From: Holdemanella hominis
GTDB taxonomy: Bacteria; Bacillota_I; Bacilli_A; Erysipelotrichales; Erysipelotrichaceae
Direction of reading: 5' to 3'
Assembly: GCF_014306155.1 (NCBI RefSeq)
Contig: NZ_JACRWH010000001.1
Span: forward strand, 67,741-131,740
DNA length: 64,000 nt
Numbering within the stretch: the first letter of the stretch is position 1; every line of letters begins with the position of its first letter. This document shows positions 25,439 through 32,494 of this stretch, in pieces. The position numbers and the translations under genes were made by a program. The notes under the pieces were generated by a model, which worked only from the letters and a program-made list of their open reading frames with translations, did not search any database and had not been told where the DNA came from.

Positions 25439-25482
25439 CTCAAAAATATGGTAGCACATTTTTGAATGTAATAGAATACTAA
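25439..25482 (-). promoter_or_regulatory. CRISPR leader (short)
   Basis: Only 44 bases separate the csn2 stop from the first repeat. The minus-strand leader ends TTTTTGAG directly at the repeat, like the ATTTGAG leader-anchoring sequence known from streptococcal type II-A systems. A promoter probably lies partly within csn2. Confidence 0.6.
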
Positions 25483-26355
25483 TTATTTAATTGATAAATG
25501 ATCTAGTTCTTGATAAATATCATGTGTTTTATGAGTGTATATTTGTTGTAAATAATTAATTGTCATTTGTTCTACCTCCTGTAATGTATATGTTTGAAGT
25601 GATTTTTGTGATAGATCGTAATAAATTTGTTCCATGTCTGCTAAATCTATTATTTTATCTTGCAATAAAGCTGTATTTTGTACATTCATTAAATCGTTGT
25701 AATAATTTGTAAAAATCATTAATATGACATTCTCAATTTTATTGATTTTCTGAAGAATTTTATCACTTAAATTATCTAGTTTGCCAAAAACAAAGATATT
25801 ATCATATTTTGAATTATGATTGGAAATATATTCAACTAAATCCAATTGAAACAAAATCAATTCATCTCTCGTTAGATCAAATTCATCTTTTTGTAATTCG
25901 TCTTCATAATATGGTGACAACATTTTTATCAATTGCTTATAATTAGCTCCATTAAACATAATTTTAAGCGTTGATTCATCATTGACTTCTTCTGATAATG
26001 AATTCAACAATATGTCAATTGTACTGATAGTATCAAAATAATCTTGATTCTGAAGTTTAATTTCCAAATACTTTAACATCAATGACTTTGTAGTGAGCTT
26101 TTTATCCTCATTAAGAGAGTACATTTCTGATATTTCTATAAACATATTATTTTTAAGTTCTATCTCTTTTTCGTTTATAAGCATTTTCGTACTAATATTA
26201 TTTTCTGTTCTATTTTCACTTTTATCTTTTGAAGTAAACAATCGAATTGCTTGTAGCAATGTATAATTCGTACTTGAATCTGAAATTATATATTTCACAT
26301 GATTCATTTGAAGATTCCATTTATTTGTTCCATTTTTTATAGTCAATAGATTCAT
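25483..26355 (-). CDS. csn2: Csn2-like adaptation protein of type II-A CRISPR
   Basis: 290 residues, placed last in the cas9-cas1-cas2-csn2 order directly before the leader, where type II-A systems carry csn2. Sequence identity to known Csn2 is not obvious to me. The helix-rich middle and the end pattern NIFVFGKLDNLSDKILQKIN followed by VILMIF resemble the Csn2 fold (an inactive P-loop-like ring protein binding DNA ends). Length lies between the short (about 220) and long (about 350) forms. The ATG overlaps the cas2 stop by four bases. Role: spacer acquisition with Cas1-Cas2. Confidence 0.75.
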   Translation of the reverse strand: MNLLTIKNGTNKWNLQMNHVKYIISDSSTNYTLLQAIRLFTSKDKSENRTENNISTKMLINEKEIELKNNMFIEISEMYSLNEDKKLTTKSLMLKYLEIKLQNQDYFDTISTIDILLNSLSEEVNDESTLKIMFNGANYKQLIKMLSPYYEDELQKDEFDLTRDELILFQLDLVEYISNHNSKYDNIFVFGKLDNLSDKILQKINKIENVILMIFTNYYNDLMNVQNTALLQDKIIDLADMEQIYYDLSQKSLQTYTLQEVEQMTINYLQQIYTHKTHDIYQELDHLSIK

Positions 26356-26675
26356 AATTTTATAAATGCATCGCTATTCACAACTTGTTCTTGATTTGAT
26401 TTACCACCAACTATTATTTCAATCTTTGCGTATTGTTTTTCTGTAACCAATAGAATTCGTATTTGTCCCTTTTGAGGAACGTTTCTTTGCAAAATACTCA
26501 CATGTTTTACTGCTGCTTCACGATTTGCAAATATTTTACAATACACCGAATACTGCATCATAATATATCCATTTTTAATTAGATATTTTCTAAATGTTGC
26601 ATAAATTCTTCTATCTTCTTTAGATACCACGGGTAAATCAAAAAATAATATTAATCGCATAAAATCATATATCAT
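26352..26675 (-). CDS. cas2: CRISPR-associated endonuclease Cas2
   Basis: 107 residues with the ferredoxin-like Cas2 pattern MRLILFFDLPVVSKEDRR, YIMMQYSVYCKIF and LLVTEKQYAKIEI. The Asp in FFDLP is the usual metal-binding residue. It starts 11 bases inside the end of cas1; a second ATG five codons later is possible, but the longer start aligns with the S. pyogenes protein (MSYRYMRM). It bridges two Cas1 dimers during spacer integration. Confidence 0.95.
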   Translation of the reverse strand: MIYDFMRLILFFDLPVVSKEDRRIYATFRKYLIKNGYIMMQYSVYCKIFANREAAVKHVSILQRNVPQKGQIRILLVTEKQYAKIEIIVGGKSNQEQVVNSDAFIKL

Positions 26676-27558
26676 ATATTACTGGTAATGGATACAAAAT
26701 GGAATCTGCTTCACCATCTAAATAATTAAATATAGAATCTAGATAAAAACTAATTGCATTTGCTATTGTTTGTTTTCTTCCATCAATCATAATTTTCTTG
26801 TTTGTCAATTGTATTAAAGCTTCTCTATGAGATTGTTTAAAAATAATATCATCCGTCATATTGTTATAAACATAATGATCCACTATTGGTCTAAATACTT
26901 CTATAATATCATCACTCAAGTTAAACATATTTTGTTTTCCCTTATGAAAAATACCTATGTTAGCAATATAGCCCTTTGCTACAATAATTGATGTAATCAG
27001 TGATCTAAATATAGCATAACCATAATTTAATCCAGCATTTATCACATCTTCTTCAAATCGAACAAAATCATGACCAAAAAGTTCTCTAAAATACATCTTC
27101 GCAGCCAAGCCTTCTCTGTTTGTTTTATCACCAGAAACAACACTATCTACAAATTCATACAGCTTCTTTTCCACTTCAAAATCTTTATTATTGACCTTCA
27201 ATATTTCTATTTGATTTAAAATCTTCATTTTCACAATCATTGCATGTAAATCTTCTTTACGTTTTGAATCCCAACAAATCTGTTTTGAAATATTTCCACT
27301 ACTTGAAAAATGTCCATTCATCGGCAATATATAACTTTTTGGTAAATGATCCACTCCACAAATAATGGTACACACATTATTATCTGTTAATTTATTAATT
27401 AAAGGTACACTCAAATTAGACTGATAATTATCAATCACTAGAATTTGAATATCTGAAACCGGAATCAATAAAGTGTCATTTTTAATTTCCACTTTCAAAT
27501 TATCTAAATACAGTCTCAAATACTCACATTTTTCAATATATATAACTCTATAGCCCAT
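26665..27558 (-). CDS. cas1: CRISPR-associated integrase Cas1 (type II)
   Basis: 297 residues. Family signatures are MGYRVIYIEKCEYLRLYLD at the start, IQILVIDNYQSNLSVPLIN, the catalytic Glu in AAKMYFRELFG, LNYGYAIFRSLITS, and an Asp/His pair near NLSDDIIEVFRPIVDHYV. It integrates new spacers at the leader end with Cas2. No proper SD precedes the ATG; the start lies just after the tracrRNA terminator T-run, so translation may be weak or depend on read-through from cas9. Confidence 0.96.
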   Translation of the reverse strand: MGYRVIYIEKCEYLRLYLDNLKVEIKNDTLLIPVSDIQILVIDNYQSNLSVPLINKLTDNNVCTIICGVDHLPKSYILPMNGHFSSSGNISKQICWDSKRKEDLHAMIVKMKILNQIEILKVNNKDFEVEKKLYEFVDSVVSGDKTNREGLAAKMYFRELFGHDFVRFEEDVINAGLNYGYAIFRSLITSIIVAKGYIANIGIFHKGKQNMFNLSDDIIEVFRPIVDHYVYNNMTDDIIFKQSHREALIQLTNKKIMIDGRKQTIANAISFYLDSIFNYLDGEADSILYPLPVIYDI

Positions 27559-27566
27559 AAAAAGGG

Positions 27567-27655
27567 TAAAAGAAAAGGCTCCGAAGAGCCGAATCCGGGA
27601 TAAACCCTTGTTTTGTTAGGTCATAAAAATTTTTGCTAGAATATAACCGCCTTCA
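27567..27655 (-). ncRNA. tracrRNA
   Basis: Read on the minus strand, 27647-27610 carries an anti-repeat (TTCTAGCAAAAATTTTTATG, then ACCTAACAAAAC) complementary to the crRNA repeat with a central bulge. It is followed by a small stem GGGTTTATCCC (27607-27597) and a terminator hairpin GGCTCTTCGGAGCC (27590-27577) with TTTTCTTTT. It lies in the 105-base gap between cas9 and cas1, so it is co-directional with both. Its promoter would be inside the 3' end of cas9. Exact ends are estimates. Confidence 0.85.
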
Positions 27656-27662
27656 GTATACT

Positions 27663-30600
27663 CTATTTAAATTCCAATTTCAACTTATTATCCTTCACTT
27701 CGTATAGATTTCCCAATACATCTGTAGCATATTTTCTTATATCTTTTGCTGTAGTTAGTACTTTTTGTTGTCTTTTTTTATATGCAAAAATCGGATATAA
27801 ATTAACTACATTTGTTTTATCGTTACCAGTTAATGCAAACAACAAAATTTCTGGATTTACTCCGTCGTGAAGTATTTTTTTATCCGGTACCTCATCATAC
27901 ACATCGTAAAAATATGGTTGTCCTTGCTCTTTCACAACACCTAAAAGCTCATCCCTATGCATAGAAAATAGGAATTTATCTGTACTTTTAATTCTCTTCT
28001 TTTCTTTTTCACCATCGTACCATTTTCTATCAATTACATATGTACCTTTTGTTCTATTGAAAGATACATCTTTGAAATATATTGTTACAAATCTAAACTT
28101 TCCGTCTGCACACTTATAAAAATCTGTTCTATATGTCTTAATTTGTTTTAGAATAACTTTTTTATTATTTGTATGATAATTTGAAGAAATATCTAAATGA
28201 TTACCAAGAACTTCACTTTCAAATTTCATTGTCACAATTTCAGGACCATTTCCCTTCTTAGAATATTTACGTATAGACCCATTTTCTTCTTTATATTTAG
28301 TTAATGGATTTTCCCCAACTAAAGTAATAATTTCTTTATCTTTTTTCTTAGTTACTTTATACATTTTTGAATCCGATTTAAACTGTTCGTAATGATATTT
28401 CACAATGTCTCTAATTAAATCGAATGTCTGTGGATCATGCTTTGACATTAAATATTTTGTGTCATTTCCATTTAAAATATCTTCTACAAGCCGTTTATCT
28501 TTTGAATCGTAAATATTAGGAATTCTTTCAATAAAGTAATCCGTTCCATCTACGTTTCTTGTACTATAGATAGTTTCATCTGCAATCTGACGATTTGGTT
28601 TTGTATTCACCTTGTGAGAAATTTTAATTGGATTAAAATGCATATTTTCTTTGTCAATCACACGATTGTAATACTGATTACTTTCTTGATATAACGTTTT
28701 CAAATTCACAATATATTGAATATATCTTTCATCAAAGAATACCTTATCATCAGGAATTGTAATAATTTCTCCCGTTTCTTCATTATATAAATCATTGAAA
28801 TCATGTTCTTGTTTTGCAAGGTATCCATTTAATAGATTCATTTTCTTTACAGAAGCCACAATCAGTGCATCCACTGCATGGTGCAAATAATCTTCATCAC
28901 GATCTTTTTCTAAATGGATTTTCTTTCTAAACAAATCCGTAACTCGGCCATTGATAGTATGAACTTTTGTATTAATCTCATTATCTTTAAAATAGTCTGA
29001 TAACGTATTTAAAACAACACGGCAAGCATAACTTGTATCTACTAGATTTCGATTAATAAATTTTTTAGCCACTTCTTCCTTAGTGATATTTTCTTCATTT
29101 AATAAATTCAACTTCTTTTTGTATGGAATGTTATCGTTAGAAAGAACATTTTTCTTAAATTCTGAATAACTACATCCCATTCCATTAAATTTATTAGCTG
29201 CATATGCCATAAAAGGAGTCAAATTACCTTTCACTTGATTTTCTGAATGTAATGCTAAAACTTTATTATTTTGAGAATCATCTAATGATATAGAGATTGG
29301 GATAATATGATCAATTTCAGTATACTTTGAATCTTTAATGACTCGATTTAAATCTAAAGGTTCAAAAGTATATGCACTCTTGCCTCCTTGTTGCAAATAT
29401 AAACTAATTTTCATTCTTGTTTTTCCATTAATTTTTGTTGGATCATACCCCTTTTCATTCAAAAGTTTATCCATTTCTTTAGATCCATTCTCTCGATTTT
29501 TTTGGTAGTTACTAATTCTCTTTTTCTTTTCATCTGAATTCTTATCACGAGTCATCTCAACAACAATGGAATCGAATTCTCCATATTTCTTTCTCAATGC
29601 ATTTACAACTTTAAAAGTTTCATTCTGCGCTCTTTTTGCCACTGGAGATAAAATAGCTTCTGGGTCTGATTCAATGTTCTTTTTTCCTTTATGAGAAACA
29701 CGATTCTTGTCAAACAACTTCAATTCATGTAACAGCTGCATTTGATTCATTTCAGATTCAAACAATTCTTTATTTAATAATTTCAATGCTTTAAAAGATA
29801 ATGAATGATAGCCTGTTATTCCTGTTGTATTTGCTAAAGTATCTACCACTGAATCAGAAAGTCTATACTCCAAATGATACAAGTAATCTTTTCTTTCTTG
29901 TATACCCTTTTTATTCGTAAGAATTTCAATAATTCTATCTAGCATTTCATAATCATTTAATGAAATTGAATATCCTTCTTTTTCTAAAATTGATTTAATT
30001 TTCTTATATCCCTTGAACTCAGTAAAAATAGCCTTCTGATTTTTGTCTATACGATAGCCTTTAATATCAACTTCATCCACATTTAATTCTTTTGCCAATT
30101 GACGTAAAGTAATATTCCCTTTCTGACTAACTATAGTTAAAATTCCCTTCTTCTCCTCTGGACATAACTTATTACCATCTACTGTTAAATTATTCATATC
30201 ATTTAAGAAATTAAACAAGTCTGCTGTTACCGCCATTTTAGGAGCTCTTAGTTCATCTGGAAATACGCTACATTTCCCACGCATTTTTTCAATCAAATCT
30301 ATTTCTTTAATTTGCCCATCAACTTCTATAAATCGTCCATATGGTGTCGGTGATTTTTCACTTCCAGGCCCCTCATAATAAGCTCTTCTACGCGCAACTA
30401 TATCAATAATCTTATTAATAAATTGTTCATCCAATTCTTGATGATGTAATATCTCATTCAATTCGTTTACATAATCCTTTGTAGAAAAATTATTTTCATG
30501 CCCACGAATATGATTCTTATCATTTAAATTATCCAATTGAATTTGGCAAATAAATTTTCCTTGTTTAATTAACTGCTCATTATGTTGCAAAGTAGCCTTT

Positions 30601-31004
30601 AAACTCAATTCGTCGTCACTCTTTTTTGCATCTTCTTCTACAGTTTCAATAACACTACCTCTATGTTTTGTTATATGTAAAATAGCTGCCGTTAATTCAT
30701 CATTTGTTAGTTTTTCACTTAAACCTTTACAACGCAATTCATATACATTCTGCAAAGGATGATAGTCATTTGACATTATACCGTTTTCCTTCAACAATTT
30801 TTGCATGTCCATAACTCGAGTATGACGTCTTGAAGTCAAACGTCTACGACTTCTAGCGTCTCTACGTTTCCCATTATCTTCTGCTGTGCCTTCTTTAAAC
30901 AAACGCACTCCATAGTCTACAAATTTACCTGTTTCAAGATCTATAATTCCATACCCGCAGCTACTAATTCCTATGTCTAAACCTAATACATACTTATTAT
31001 CCAT
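27663..31004 (-). CDS. cas9: Cas9 endonuclease, small type II-A form
   Basis: 1113 residues, much shorter than S. pyogenes Cas9 (1368). RuvC-I Asp in VLGLDIGISSCGYG (D10), arginine-rich bridge helix KRRDARSRRRLTSRRHTR (about 46-63), RuvC-II Glu in SIVVEMTRDKN (E483), HNH motif YTEIDHIIPIS (D565, H566), RuvC-III HHAVDALI (H708/H709, D712). All catalytic residues are present, so it should be active. The text resembles what I remember of the Eubacterium dolichum Cas9 (VDYGVRLFKEGTAE). Start placed at the second in-frame ATG, since GGAGGG lies between the two. PAM unknown. Confidence 0.97.
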   Translation of the reverse strand: MDNKYVLGLDIGISSCGYGIIDLETGKFVDYGVRLFKEGTAEDNGKRRDARSRRRLTSRRHTRVMDMQKLLKENGIMSNDYHPLQNVYELRCKGLSEKLTNDELTAAILHITKHRGSVIETVEEDAKKSDDELSLKATLQHNEQLIKQGKFICQIQLDNLNDKNHIRGHENNFSTKDYVNELNEILHHQELDEQFINKIIDIVARRRAYYEGPGSEKSPTPYGRFIEVDGQIKEIDLIEKMRGKCSVFPDELRAPKMAVTADLFNFLNDMNNLTVDGNKLCPEEKKGILTIVSQKGNITLRQLAKELNVDEVDIKGYRIDKNQKAIFTEFKGYKKIKSILEKEGYSISLNDYEMLDRIIEILTNKKGIQERKDYLYHLEYRLSDSVVDTLANTTGITGYHSLSFKALKLLNKELFESEMNQMQLLHELKLFDKNRVSHKGKKNIESDPEAILSPVAKRAQNETFKVVNALRKKYGEFDSIVVEMTRDKNSDEKKKRISNYQKNRENGSKEMDKLLNEKGYDPTKINGKTRMKISLYLQQGGKSAYTFEPLDLNRVIKDSKYTEIDHIIPISISLDDSQNNKVLALHSENQVKGNLTPFMAYAANKFNGMGCSYSEFKKNVLSNDNIPYKKKLNLLNEENITKEEVAKKFINRNLVDTSYACRVVLNTLSDYFKDNEINTKVHTINGRVTDLFRKKIHLEKDRDEDYLHHAVDALIVASVKKMNLLNGYLAKQEHDFNDLYNEETGEIITIPDDKVFFDERYIQYIVNLKTLYQESNQYYNRVIDKENMHFNPIKISHKVNTKPNRQIADETIYSTRNVDGTDYFIERIPNIYDSKDKRLVEDILNGNDTKYLMSKHDPQTFDLIRDIVKYHYEQFKSDSKMYKVTKKKDKEIITLVGENPLTKYKEENGSIRKYSKKGNGPEIVTMKFESEVLGNHLDISSNYHTNNKKVILKQIKTYRTDFYKCADGKFRFVTIYFKDVSFNRTKGTYVIDRKWYDGEKEKKRIKSTDKFLFSMHRDELLGVVKEQGQPYFYDVYDEVPDKKILHDGVNPEILLFALTGNDKTNVVNLYPIFAYKKRQQKVLTTAKDIRKYATDVLGNLYEVKDNKLKLEFK

Positions 31005-31039
31005 TGTAACGCCCTCCATAAAGTAATTATGTTATATGC

Positions 31040-31048
31040 ATTATACCA
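31040..31048 (-). promoter_or_regulatory. Extended -10 promoter of cas9
   Basis: TGGTATAAT on the minus strand, 36 bases upstream of the cas9 start, matches TGnTATAAT. No clear -35 is seen. It probably drives cas9-cas1-cas2-csn2. Confidence 0.65.
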
Positions 31049-31082
31049 CTTGTGTAAGCCGTTTCCTATAAATTTCTATATA

Positions 31083-31110
31083 AAAACAAAAATGTATGCT
31101 CTCAGCATAC
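31083..31110 (-). terminator. Terminator upstream of the cas9 promoter
   Basis: GTATGCT and AGCATAC (31094-31100, 31104-31110) form a 7-bp stem with 3-base loop; the minus strand continues TTTTTGTTTTT. It would insulate cas9 from transcription entering from the toxin-antitoxin units or the gene at 31914. Confidence 0.75.
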
Positions 31111-31125
31111 ACTTTATATAAAGTA
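31109..31125. repeat. Second copy of the AT-rich palindrome at 2556-2572
   Basis: ACACTTTATATAAAGTA, identical over 17 bases to 2556-2572. Confidence 0.4.
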
Positions 31126-31251
31126 GATTTTATATATGTAAGTTATATTTTGACTTTACATCACAAAAGACATTATTCGACATCTTCATAGGTTAATTTT
31201 AATTTTTTTCAAGAAGTTTTGAGAGTTAATGTCTTTTTCAGATTGGACCTT

Positions 31252-31257
31252 TAGAAT
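31252..31257 (+). promoter_or_regulatory. Toxin promoter -10, copy 1
   Basis: TAGAAT, which in copy 2 is the consensus TATAAT (31615-31620). The predicted start of transcription is just before the CTACTAGATATGG element. No convincing -35. Confidence 0.45.
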
Positions 31258-31265
31258 AGATATTG

Positions 31266-31503
31266 CTACTAGATATGGCAGGTGGTTTCCTCTGGATAAA
31301 TCCTTGAGACTTTCGATCCCCGGGATGGAGGAATAGGCGTATGCAAATTCAAGTTAATATTGATATAACTATTGTCTTAATAGCTATTTTACAACTCATA
31401 CGAGTCATCATTATTATTCATGAAGAAAATAAAAAGCGCTAACCACCTCTCACAAAGGATTTAGCGCTCTTGCAATATCCAGAGTGACCACCATATCTAG
31501 TAG
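31266..31503. repeat. Long-range inverted repeat around the small gene, copy 1
   Basis: CTACTAGATATGG (31266-31278) and its exact complement CCATATCTAGTAG (31491-31503) flank the small gene; a second complementary block, CTCTGGATA/TATCCAGAG, extends the pairing inward. It could let the leader fold onto the 3' end of a long transcript. The same arms in copy 2 are 31629-31641 and 31855-31867. Confidence 0.8.
31341..31442 (+). CDS. Candidate type I toxin: 33-residue hydrophobic peptide, copy 1
   Basis: MQIQVNIDITIVLIAILQ continues LIRVIIIIHEENKKR: a short N-terminal polar part, a hydrophobic membrane-spanning core and a charged tail, the layout of Fst/TxpA-type membrane toxins, although the residues match no family I recognise. 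GGAGG lies 9 bases upstream. The TAA is inside the antisense terminator hairpin. Copy 2 encodes exactly the same peptide through three silent changes, strong evidence that the frame is translated and under selection. Confidence 0.75.
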   Translation: MQIQVNIDITIVLIAILQLIRVIIIIHEENKKR

Positions 31504-31513
31504 TCTTTTCTGT
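31425..31513 (-). ncRNA. Candidate antisense RNA (antitoxin), copy 1
   Basis: A near-consensus minus-strand promoter starts an RNA of about 85-90 nt that ends at hairpin AGCGCTAA/TTAGCGCT (31461-31468 with 31435-31442) followed by TTTTTATTTT. It overlaps the toxin stop codon and 3' end, so it is complementary to them. Its first 13 bases of common element (CTACTAGATATGG) are the same as those at the toxin transcript's 5' end. Ends are estimates. Confidence 0.65.
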
Positions 31514-31519
31514 ATTTGT

Positions 31520-31548
31520 ATTATAACGAGAAAGATGTTAAATATCAA
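31520..31548 (-). promoter_or_regulatory. Antisense RNA promoter, copy 1
   Basis: TTGATA (31548-31543), exactly 17 bases, TATAAT (31525-31520) on the minus strand: nearly perfect sigma-A promoter, unchanged in copy 2. Confidence 0.85.
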
Positions 31549-31614
31549 CTTACCGATTTACACATGTATTTTAAAAAAATTTTGAGGTTTAATGTCTTTT
31601 TCACATTGGACCTT

Positions 31615-31620
31615 TATAAT
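31615..31620 (+). promoter_or_regulatory. Toxin promoter -10, copy 2
   Basis: TATAAT, 84 bases before the small-gene ATG. No clear -35. The predicted transcript begins at the CTACTAGATATGG arm. Confidence 0.5.
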
Positions 31621-31703
31621 TGAAATTGCTACTAGATATGGCAGGTGGTTTCCTCTGGATAAATCCTTGAGACTTTCGATCCCCGGGATGAAGGAATAAG
31701 CGT

Positions 31704-31805
31704 ATGCAAATTCAAGTTAATATTGATATAACTATTGTTTTAATAGCTATTTTACAACTCATACGAGTGATCATTATTATTCATGAAGAAAACAAAAAGC
31801 GCTAA
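31704..31805 (+). CDS. Candidate type I toxin: 33-residue hydrophobic peptide, copy 2
   Basis: Encodes the same 33 residues as 31341-31442; the three base differences (GTC/GTT, GTC/GTG, AAT/AAC) are all silent. The SD is GAAGGA rather than GGAGG, with the same spacing to ATG. The 80-base leader and the inverted repeat are kept. Proposed role: membrane-active toxin controlled by the overlapping antisense RNA. It could instead be a harmless regulatory microprotein. Confidence 0.75.
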   Translation: MQIQVNIDITIVLIAILQLIRVIIIIHEENKKR

Positions 31806-31877
31806 CCACCCACTCACAACGGGATTAGCGCTTCTACCTAATCCAGAGTGACCACCATATCTAGTAGTCTTTTCTGT
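31788..31877 (-). ncRNA. Candidate antisense RNA (antitoxin), copy 2
   Basis: Same arrangement as copy 1: start about 31877, hairpin arms TTAGCGCT at 31825-31832 and AGCGCTAA at 31798-31805, then TTTTTGTTTTC. The loop sequence differs between copies, so each antisense RNA may act best on its own toxin message. Confidence 0.6.
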
Positions 31878-31883
31878 ATTTGT

Positions 31884-31912
31884 ATTATAACGAGAAAGAT
31901 GTTAAATATCAA
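31884..31912 (-). promoter_or_regulatory. Antisense RNA promoter, copy 2
   Basis: TTGATA (31912-31907), 17 bases, TATAAT (31889-31884), identical to copy 1. Confidence 0.85.
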
Positions 31913-31913
31913 C

Positions 31914-32384
31914 TTACTGATTTACACCTCGATATAAAGATGTCATTTCTGAATTCCCCTTTAATTCTGAAGCCATATATTTAACTAAGAATAAGTCTTT
32001 ATCAAAATTAGAAGCCAATTCTTTCTGGTAAATCATCATGTCTTTATCTTTATAATAAGCACCTTTTTTATCGGTAATTAATACAACTCTAAGATTTGGA
32101 TATTTATTTAACAATAATTCCAGAAGTCTTTGTTCATCCTGAATTCCATTTTCTAATTTACTCGCATACTCTTTATTCACAAATATTGTATTTACTTTAC
32201 TCAAATCAAGATGTCTTACTTCATAATCCACCATATGTAAATATACCGTATTTGATTCATTTAAATAGTTTTCTAAATGTTCATCATTATTATCAATAAA
32301 TACTGTCTCACAATTCTCATTATGTTCCACTTGAAACTGTTTAAATAAATTCCTTAATTTTTCTTCTCTTACATTTAATTCCAT
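31914..32384 (-). CDS. Short protein resembling a fragment of a PfkB-type sugar kinase
   Basis: 156 residues from an ATG after AAAGGAGG; the longer frame is not supported by an SD. The stretch NLRVVLITDKKGAYYKDKDM resembles the GxxGxYY segment of PfkB/ribokinase proteins, and DLFLVKYMASELKGNSEMTS sits where the GAGDxF helix and following helices would be, but the catalytic GAGD is missing. It looks like a shortened or degenerated kinase, probably inactive as one. The family call is a guess; otherwise treat as hypothetical. Its 3' end is shared with the toxin-antitoxin repeat. Confidence 0.5.
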   Translation of the reverse strand: MELNVREEKLRNLFKQFQVEHNENCETVFIDNNDEHLENYLNESNTVYLHMVDYEVRHLDLSKVNTIFVNKEYASKLENGIQDEQRLLELLLNKYPNLRVVLITDKKGAYYKDKDMMIYQKELASNFDKDLFLVKYMASELKGNSEMTSLYRGVNQ

Positions 32385-32494
32385 ACAATTAGCCTCCTTT
32401 TCTAGTACAATATCACAATTTTCAAAAAAAGGATGAATACATTGTCTTGAATTTGTATAAAAGCGTATAATACATACAGGAGGAGTTTTAAAAT

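Larger units (their letters stand above)
31217..31563. repeat. Tandem repeat unit, copy 1 (type I toxin-antitoxin-like module)
   Basis: A 347-base unit repeated at 31580-31926 with few differences at a 363-base offset. It contains a plus-strand promoter, a long 5' leader, a 33-codon gene, a hairpin terminator and a minus-strand promoter. The right end of each copy matches the last codons and stop of the 31914-32384 gene, so the duplication took in that gene's 3' end. Confidence 0.85.
31580..31926. repeat. Tandem repeat unit, copy 2 (type I toxin-antitoxin-like module)
   Basis: Second copy of the 347-base unit. It differs from copy 1 mainly in the promoter -10 (TATAAT here), the SD (GAAGGA here), the terminator loop and silent codon positions. 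Its right end overlaps the 3' end of the gene at 31914. Confidence 0.85.

Noticed and set aside
24302..25482. Long open frames across the CRISPR array on both strands (for example repeats of CSSKNSYGNKT or VLAKIHMVTK)
   Set aside because: The 66-bp period is a multiple of three and the repeat lacks stops in some frames, so the frames are an artefact.
31150..31200. Short minus-strand frame of about 19 codons (MKMSNNVFCDVKSKYN) between the toxin units and cas9
   Set aside because: No SD, no conserved look, and it ends far from the terminator at 31083-31110.
31217..31926. Idea that the toxin-antitoxin units are a CRISPR-regulated CreTA-like system
   Set aside because: Only ACCATAT and CTAG are shared with the CRISPR repeat. 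No crRNA-like repeat or spacer with match to a promoter is present, and the antisense promoter arrangement explains the units without Cas9.
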